Source of the DNA: Pleodorina starrii
Taxonomy: Eukaryota; Chlorophyta; Chlorophyceae; Chlamydomonadales; Volvocaceae
DNA: 64,000 nucleotides
Reading direction: 5' to 3'
Assembly: GCA_030267565.1 (NCBI GenBank)
Contig: BRXU01000037.1
Coordinates: 841,001 to 905,000, forward strand
Made by a program: the position numbers and the translations under genes. Shown piece after piece: positions 57,603 through 64,000 of the stretch. Every line of letters starts with the position of its first letter. The stretch's first letter is position 1. A model generated the notes under the pieces. That model saw nothing but the letters and a program-made list of their open reading frames with translations, had not been told where the DNA came from and searched no databases.

Positions 57603-57962
57603 TTGAAATAACCTCGTACCTATTCGCTCTGGTTTAAATACAGTGGCGTTCCGCGCCGCGCTCTGCTGGACGTTGAAATTGCCGGACTTTGCACTACTTG
57701 CTGCTGGCGTTATTGTTGGCATGTACTGTTCGTCTTGCCTGCTTTCATTGCTGACGCTGATCTGTTGGCCGCTGGCGCCGTGCCTAGGGTTGTACGCTCG
57801 GCGTCCGTACTCGCGCCTGCGTTCAACTGTGCCGTGCCTCTGTAACCGCTTCTGGACTCTCCCTGCGCACGTGCTCTGTTCGCGGCCTCCCTCTAACAAG
57901 GGCACGCCCTCCTCGACGCCCCCAGCGTCGACTTGTTTGCCTTACGCATCGCCGAGTTGAAT
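57603..57962. other. No supported gene
   Basis: A plus-strand frame at 57643-57960 is hydrophobic at its start, and minus-strand frames overlap it. Neither shows a domain or good splice context. It may be part of the minus-strand gene whose exon lies at 57963-58370. Confidence 0.3.
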
Positions 57963-58370
57963 TACTATGCCAAGCCATATCGCTGCCTACGTATGCTTCG
58001 CTGTGGTAGTTGGTAATCGATAGGGAGGTTTGCGCATTGTGGGGCTCATTTAGCTGGGTTATGGTTGCCTGCTTACAGGCATGAGCGGCTTCCAAGGTGT
58101 CTGCTGTGCCGACACGCATTGGTGTAGCTCCGGGGACGTAGAGTCGGTTTACTTCAACACTTAGCTGAGTATGCATCAACGTTGCAGCGGTCGGTGGTCC
58201 GTTGTCGACATTGACCAGGAGAAATTCGCGTCCCTGTTCGTTCGGCTCTTTCAAAAGGCTAACCAGATCTGAAACCGCATTTTTATCCGCCGACCTCAGC
58301 CCTTGGGACTCTGGATCCTTGAGCAGGCCGGCCTTTCGCCGAACCTTAAGCCCATATATAGCTACATAAT
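57963..58370 (-). CDS. Unrecognised coding exon
   Basis: The minus-strand frame reads as ordinary protein with balanced composition, unlike the low-complexity frames around it: KVRRKAGLLKDPESQG, then AVSDLVSLLKEPNEQGREF, LLVNVDNGPPTAATLMHTQ, VEVNRLYVPGATPMRVG, and TLEAAHACKQATITQL. It stays open for about 135 codons and continues to 57823 in Arg-rich sequence that is probably intron. No start codon or domain is identified. On the upstream side a C-rich tract begins at once. Confidence 0.4.
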
Positions 58371-58376
58371 GGCCGG

Positions 58377-58570
58377 ATGAACCCCCACCCGGCCCCGCTC
58401 TGTCCCGCCTCGCCCCGCCGTCCCCGGCCCTCCCCCGCTGTGCCTCGCCCAGCCCTGCCCAGCTCCGGCCCCGGCCCGGCCCCGCCCCGCCGTGCCTCGC
58501 CTAGCCATGCCCAGCTCCGCCCTGCCCAGCCCCGGCCTGGCCCAGCTTTGCCCAGCCCAGCCCAGCCCAA
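58377..58570 (+). repeat. C-rich, strand-asymmetric low-complexity tract
   Basis: About 190 bp of CCCCGCCC / CCCAGC-type units with very little A on this strand; the minus strand is correspondingly G-rich (GGGCTGGGC). It is a degenerate tandem repeat with strong quadruplex potential and no coding evidence. Confidence 0.7.
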
Positions 58571-59001
58571 ATACTGCCTTATTCATTAGTGCAGACGTTG
58601 CGCCCTTAAGGTACCACCGCCCTAGCATGCCATACAAGCATGCCTTGGCCACCCGTACTTTTGAGGTTGTCTTGTTGCCTTTTATACTTTAATAGTAAGT
58701 AATGCATACAAAGACTTCAGTTTGGCAGATTGTAAGTGTCATCACCTTAGTCGGCCCGAAGGGCAACCATGGTTGCCCTCCTCCAGCGTTCATAGCGAAG
58801 GCCGCGTTCTTAAAGGACGATGCCCAGGCTATTAGTATGAACAATTTGACTATATTGGCGAGTATTCTCAGAGGCCATTTTTGCGTCGCCTGAAGCCGCC
58901 TAGAGCGCGTACGGCATCCATGTTCGGGCTGGCTTAATGCAAACCATGCGTAACTGGTTCAATTTATACACTGGCTTATAGAAAATAATGACACAGACAA
59001 C
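58571..59001. other. No gene seen; contains an 18-bp perfect palindrome
   Basis: Frames are short. GGGCAACCATGGTTGCCC at 58761-58778 is a perfect palindrome with partly complementary flanks (CGAA / CTCC). It could be the remnant of a miniature inverted-repeat element, but no flanking duplication was found. Confidence 0.4.
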
Positions 59002-59141
59002 ATGGTTCCTGCATTACAAGATACCTTGCGCGTGTGCGAAGGTCTGACCGCGGCAACAACCGGTCAGCGCTTCACCTTGGCAGCCCACACACCTCACCGA
59101 GTTCGATACAACGCTGATAATGTTGCAAGGTCATGCTCAAG
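59002..59141 (+). CDS. Possible first exon of an unknown gene
   Basis: ATG in good context (AACATGG) opens 47 codons (MVPALQDTLRVCEGLTAATT start) ending at AAG|GTAAGT, a strong donor. No matching downstream exon can be assigned with confidence; a frame at about 59402-59690 after an acceptor (CTCGCAG) is one candidate. It is supported only by the start and the donor. Confidence 0.25.
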
Positions 59142-60871
59142 GTAAGTCACGAGTCGTTAGCGTCGTCGGCAGGCCCGGTTACTGCTCGCCCAGGAGTGCT
59201 TGCGTTGGCACCGGCGAACGCTTGCCCAACGTGCAACCGCAACTATATAGAAGTTGCAAAATAAGATTTAAAGTATTGGCGATGTAAATGATGTCTAGCC
59301 TTTATCGGAACTGTTATGTTTTGTGTTCCACTCCAATCCAATTGTGCTGACCATGTATGGCGAATCGCTAAATCTTATCCTGTTGTTAATCGCAACTCGC
59401 AGGCTGCACGTGTAGGCTTGGACACATGCTCAGGCGGCCTGGGTGGCGAGCAGCTCGGAGCTAGCGGCCTGGCGTGGACTCCCTGGACATGGCGCGTCGT
59501 GGCGCTAGCGGCCGGGAGCGGACTTGGCTGTCAGCGGCTCGCTGAAAATTTTCTTTCAAGTGCGTACGGGCTTCGCTTCTCGGGACGAGAAAACTTCGCG
59601 TTCGCAAGCCTTAACATCCCAGCAGCCTCTAAGGGTACTCGTCGCATACGGTGGTTTTTACCGCCATATAACTCTGGACAGGGTTCTGTGCGTAGTATCG
59701 TCCGTATGGGGGCTGTATGGGCCCTAAGGGCGCCCCTACGGGCTGTATAGTCCGTATGTGAGCTGTATGGGCCCTAAGGGGGACCTTAAGTGAACCGGGC
59801 CTTAAGGGCTAAGGCCTCCTGGACGTATGGTACATATGTGAAGCCCTTAGTGACCTTAAGGGCATTTTGACTGCTATAGGGCCATCCATTGTCCCCGCTT
59901 CGGTCACGGTGCGGCCATAGGCGCCCAAGATGAACACGGTTAGCACGAGCAATCCAAGCATTTGCATGGTTGAATTGCAGCTTACCGCGGCCGGGAAGTC
60001 GCGACTAACTCTTCAAATTTGGTCAGCTGTCACCGAGGTCGCTGCTATTCTATAATCTATATCGCTGCTATTCTATAATCTATATCGCCCGCGGCCTCAT
60101 CATCCTGGGCCGGGCGGCCACCCTGTCCCGCCGGTCGCCCAGGCTGCACCAGCTGAGCTTCGTCGCTGGCAACAAGGGCAGCAGCGGCAACACCGCCTAG
60201 GTGCGTGGGTGGGTTGTTTGCGTGGCTGGTGGGCTCGTTGGGTACGTACCGGCGGGTGCGCGCACCTGATGTGCAAAACGCGCAGCATCGTGTATGTATA
60301 GGGAGTCGTTTGATACAATTCTCGTCCTATATAAACCCATGCATTCGTATCTGACTACCGTACTGTTGTGGCCGCTGCTGCTCGCTCACATGGATCTGCT
60401 TAACCGCTTAACCGCCCCGTCGCTCGGTCGGGTCAACCCGCCGCCTACCACCACTACGTGCGAACTTCCCCATCCCTCGCTCATGTACGACCTGCAGGCT
60501 GCTGGATCACATCATAGCCAACAACGGCTTCCTGCCAGGCCCCTAGGTAGCCCGCCTAGCCGCAACCCTGCCGGCCCTGCCCAGCGAGCTGGTGAGTCGG
60601 GTAGAGACACCGCCTAAACCTATTTCCACTTACGTCTTCTCCCGTTCTACCTCATCCATTTACATACGTCAGCCGCCGGCCCAGTAGTTCGACGACGGGC
60701 TTGGGGGCTGCGATAGCAAGGTGCCGGTTCTGGCAGCGCCGACGCATGCGATTGGGTCCGCGCCCGTCGCTGCTAGTCAGATGCACGCCCAGCTCTGTAG
60801 TCCAGGTGCCCATGCCTCACCTCATGCACACGCACACTTACCGTCTCCAACTTACCACCCACCGTACCCAG
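59142..60871. other. Mostly non-coding; short repeats and weak exon candidates
   Basis: It holds two degenerate copies of TCCGTATGNGNGCTGTATGGGCCCTAAGGG (about 59699-59729 and 59751-59781, palindromic GGGCCC core) and an exact 23-bp tandem duplication (60040-60085). A short Leu/Ser-rich frame lies at about 60105-60199. A splice donor at 60591 (GAGCTG|GTGAGT) follows a phase-compatible frame LAATLPALPSEL, probably the exon before 60872-61150. Confidence 0.35.
60040..60085. repeat. 23-bp tandem duplication
   Basis: CGCTGCTATTCTATAATCTATAT-type unit at 60040-60062 and 60063-60085, identical copies. AT-rich against a GC-rich background. Confidence 0.9.
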
Positions 60872-61150
60872 GCCTGCACTCCGCTGGAGGCGAGGAACGC
60901 GAGCGTGGTGTCCGACTTCGTGGATAAGGCCCTCAAGGAACGGGCCAGCAAGCAGCTGCAGCAACAGCAAAAACAGAGACAGCGGGATCTAGAGCAGCAG
61001 GGTCAGGGGCCGGGGGAGGCGCAGAGGGAGGCACGCGGCCAACAGTGTGACCAGGCGTCGTTTCCGGTCACGCCGCAGAAGCCACCGAGGCCGCCCAAGC
61101 CGCCATCGCAGGCGACGCCGACGCGGCCGCCAGCGGGGCGCGGTGACTGA
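60872..61150 (+). CDS. Terminal exon: Gln-rich helix and Pro-rich tail, unknown protein
   Basis: An acceptor (GTACCCAG, AG at 60870-60871) precedes 92 codons: NASVVSDFVDKALKERAS, a Gln/Arg-rich stretch likely to form a charged helix, then PQKPPRPPKPPS and a stop at 61150. The donor at 60591 is phase-compatible, giving LPALPSEL joined to ACTPLEARNAS. No domain is recognised. Upstream exons are uncertain. Confidence 0.4.
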   Translation, partial: ACTPLEARNASVVSDFVDKALKERASKQLQQQQKQRQRDLEQQGQGPGEAQREARGQQCDQASFPVTPQKPPRPPKPPSQATPTRPPAGRGD

Positions 61151-62481
61151 ATTGCACGCAGGCGGGAACGCGCGCTGTACGTGGAACGAATAGAGAGCGG
61201 TTTGCCGCTTGTGGTACAGCGGCAGCAGTGCGTGAGCTTTGATCGGACGCAACGTTCGCGCGAGGAACAAATTGATGGACTCGGCTGCGTCCAGCCAGGC
61301 GAACAAGTCGTTTCATTCGGGGGGCATGTACGCGGTTCGTTGGTGGCACGCTTGTGCAGCACGTGTGTGTGTGATAGCCAGCCTTCATCCATTGTAATCC
61401 CCGCCGCACAGTTGAGCAGCTTTTAGCATCAGCTGGCTGGTTGTATGTAAATGTCTTTAGCCTAAATTAAACAGAGGTGTACCGTAGGTATGTTGTCATG
61501 GGCACGCGCCTGCGTGCGGGTGTATATACGGCGGGTGCGGGCAAACTTGCTGCTGGACGGCCCCCGCCCGCCGTATGCGTGTTTATTTGCGCCGCCCAGA
61601 CGCAGGATGGCCAGACGCAGGATGGCAATACAACATCGCCCTGCAGTCAGGAGTGCAGGGTTGAATTGAGTTCTACACGTGCAGAGAGTGAGGCACGCTC
61701 ACTGGACAGTGTCATTGAAATAGCTGGCGCTTGTTGTCTCGTTGCGTCATTTTGCTGCTGGTTAGTACCAGCATGGTTGTATTACCGATTTTGGTTCTAA
61801 GAACCAAAAGAGGTTTATGTCCCTGGGTACCGCGTGGGACCCAGTACATGGGACCCGTACAGCGGTAAAGAGCAGTACCAGGAAGGTACGCGCAACGCGA
61901 AAATGCCTTGGGCGAGCTCACTACACACTGCCGACGGCCGTAGAGGAGATGGAACAGGATGAGGAATGGAAAACACAAAAAAGGCCGGCCCGGGCAGGGC
62001 TGGGCGACATAATCGCCACCGTGACGACCGAAACTGAAACGTCCACCAACGCCCAACATAACGCGACCGCGTCTGAAAAATTAACGCACATAAGTAGTGG
62101 ACATGTTGTCATGTGCAGCCATGTCCATGTCCACTAGAGCAGACCTTGGGCAAGGGCAATGAAAGTTGGGAACGAGCGGGACAGCGAAACGTGTAATAAT
62201 TTGATGTAACGAGTATGCTTACAGGAATGATAACAGATGGCTCACAAACCGCCGGGCAGGGCAGGGCTGGGCGACATCTTGGCCCTCATGACTACCAAAG
62301 CGGCAACGGCCGCCAACGACCATCACAACCGCACAGCACTTGCCAGGGCGAGACACCACGTTCCAGTATCGCAACAACAACATAAATGCGTCCGCGAACT
62401 GCCACTGGCCGACCTCTTCGGCCGCGGCAAATGCGAAATTTCGACCGTCATGCAAAATATACCTAGATAGGATAGGCCATC
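61151..62481. other. No defensible gene; short direct repeats
   Basis: It contains an exact 15-bp tandem repeat CCAGACGCAGGATGG (61596-61625) and a diverged ~90-bp direct repeat (about 61985-62080 and 62245-62340). Frames on both strands through the diverged repeat are similar to each other, but none has exon signals. Confidence 0.4.
61985..62340. repeat. Diverged direct repeat, ~90-bp units
   Basis: Unit one (61985-62080) and unit two (62245-62340) share GCAGGGCTGGGCGACAT then an aligned stretch. Translations match on the plus strand (RAGLGDI.A..T) and on the minus strand (VGGR..FG.H.G..VAQPCP.R.F). They are two copies of an old duplicated or mobile segment. Confidence 0.55.
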
Positions 62482-64000
62482 ATGGCTGAAAACGGACGGG
62501 CGCGGACCTCCGCGCCCCAACGACGTTCAAATGGACAGGCGACAGTTCAGCAACTCGCTCACAGCCACATCGGCCCCAGGCTGACAGATAATCCGAAGAT
62601 CCTCGCGATGTCCTCCTCCACCCCGCGGCGCACATGGGACAAGACGGGTTTCCAGAAGCCAGCGCCTCACCTGGACATACAGCAGGCTCACGCCCAAAGA
62701 TCGGGGGGACCATTCACCTTGCCTTGCAAACGGCCGCCACGGACGGAGCTGGCGCGCCAGATGCAGCAGCTGCAGCAGTTGCAATAGCAACACCATGCCG
62801 CCCAGATCGCAGCTGCCCCGGCCCAGCCAGGCCCCTCGAGCGGGGTGCCGCCACCGTACGCTGCGACCGTACAGCGGACCAGATAGATGGGGCCCGGAGC
62901 CCGAGGTGGGAGCAGGAATACAGCACGCGCCCATGGGGGTGGGCATCACGCCCGGCATGACCCCACGAATTTCACCCCCACCCACGCCTCTGGCATCAGC
63001 CAACATCACTGCCACTGCAGCCGGAGCAGACACATGGGCCGCCATGGCGGCCGCGGCACCCAGGCTCCCCAACTCCATGTGGGCAAACCAGGCAGCTGCT
63101 GCAGCGATCCAGGGCCCCACCGGTCACTGTGACCGTAAGTAGTACAACGATTTACCCCTAGCAGGCCCCGCCGCCGCAGCAGGCCCCACCGCCACCGCGG
63201 ACACAGCCGCCACTGCGGGCGCCATCCCTGCCTCGGGCCCCGCCATCGAGGCAGGCCCCACTGCCGCCGTGGGTGCCGCCGCCGCCACCAGCCCCACGGC
63301 TGCAGGCCCAGCCACCGGTGCAGGCCCAGATGCAACGGCTGCCGACCCCGCCGCCGCCGCAGGCCCAGCCACGGATACAAACCCCACCACCATCACCGAC
63401 TTAACAGCAGCAGCTGCCATCGGCCCCACAGCCGGACCCCACGATGGCGGCAACCCAACCAGGGGTGCAGGCACAGGCGACTCCATGCATGGCGACGAAA
63501 CAGGACACCGACACCTGGATGGAGGCGGCCACCACGTACGTCCACAGCAGCGGTGCGGTGGCAGCAGTGCCGCAGGAGCGAGACCCATCGGCCGCCGCAG
63601 CCGCTACAGCCCTCGCTTTCTGGTTCAAGTCAGGTCTTACGGGGGCAGGCAGCAGGCGAAAGGCTACCGGGGGCAAAGCCAGGCAGCGGCCGCAGCAGGA
63701 GCGCACACAGCCCGACCAGGGCGCAGCAGGCCCCGAGGCCCCAAAGGGGAAGCGGCAACAGCTCGAGCATCTGTCCGAAGAGGAGCGAGCCGAGCGGAAC
63801 AAGGCGCAAAGAAAAAAGGCCCTGGAGGCCGGCAAGAGGAACATGGAGGAGCGGAAGGCTCAGCAGGCAGCAGAGGAGGCCACGGCGCAGTTAACCGCAA
63901 TGCTGGCGACCGGCAGCCAGGCCAAGCCTTCGGACGGATCACAGATCCCCAGCCTGCAGCTGCAGGTGGCGGGTGCAGACTCCTCCACCGTCAAACCCCA
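62482..64000 (+). CDS. Pro/Gln/Ala-rich coiled-coil protein gene, partial at right edge
   Basis: The coding frame changes between segments. A Q/A-rich segment at about 62750-62880 (QMQQLQQLQ, then QHHAAQIAAAPAQPGPSSG) contains an in-frame TAG near 62785. A segment at about 62900-63134 (PMGVGITPGMTPRISPPPTP, then NITATAAGADTWAAMAAAA) ends at a canonical donor GACC|GTAAGT. The last segment from 63408 (after TTAACAG) reads QLPSAPQPDPTMAATQPG and continues to a charged coiled coil (HLSEEERAERNKAQRKKALE) running off the window. An AG 30 nt after the donor would make an unusually short intron. Low-complexity composition suggests a regulatory or scaffold protein. Exon structure is provisional, and a pseudogene is possible. 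Confidence 0.4.

Noticed and set aside
58761..58778. 18-bp palindrome as a transcription terminator
   Set aside because: This is nuclear eukaryotic DNA, and no gene ends next to it.

Overview
The window looks like nuclear DNA of a volvocine/chlamydomonad green alga. It is GC-rich, with spliced low-complexity genes, a hydroxyproline-rich (SPPPP-type) membrane protein gene, a TGTAA-type poly(A) signal and, above all, LINE retrotransposons of the RandI/Dualen type, which encode two endonucleases and were described from Chlamydomonas. About 80% of the window (roughly 4.7-55.4 kb) is one nest of retrotransposons; host sequence lies on both sides. No bacterial features were seen.

Left flank (1-4743): a minus-strand multi-exon gene (exons between 4561 and 857) for a membrane protein with Ig/cadherin-like beta-sandwich repeats, a Pro-rich stalk, one membrane span and a low-complexity tail. 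Its 5' exons are not present. One of its introns carries an old 3'-end relic of the Dualen-type LINE.

Transposon nest (4744-55374): family D (Dualen-like; 3' end (ATT)n) and family B (L1-like; 3' poly(A), 5' end (TTATAGC)n). D1 is the oldest (minus, 4744-15084; its 5' 1,283 bp appear again at 54092-55374). D5 (plus, 5880-7274) sits inside D1 with a 12-bp target-site duplication and itself holds a tRNA-like SINE. D2 (plus) starts at 15087, breaks at 23676 and resumes at 53298-54091. The 29.6 kb between holds family-B copies: B1/B3 (minus), B2 (plus, 24026-34211, full length), B4 (an ORF1 fragment), B5 inside B4, and B6. A second SINE sits in B3. D encodes one giant polyprotein: hydrophobic N-terminal region, Josephin-like cysteine protease, disordered Pro-rich linker, APE endonuclease, reverse transcriptase, RNase H, CCHC knuckle and restriction-like endonuclease. 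B encodes ORF1 (RRM-like) and ORF2 (APE-RT-zinc knuckle) joined by an ATGA overlap. No copy is fully intact. B3 ORF1 and most of the D1 frame are open, and the 1,283-bp repeats differ at only about three positions, so the activity is recent.

Right flank (55375-64000): low-density host sequence with an OTU-protease-like fragment followed by two copies of an unrecognised ~50-residue domain, an unrecognised minus-strand exon near 58 kb, a Q-rich terminal exon near 61 kb, and a Pro/Gln/Ala-rich coiled-coil gene running off the right edge.

Limits: exon calls rest on splice-site and frame reading only, and family names on motif recognition. In a nest of near-identical copies, assembly error is a real alternative for some junctions.
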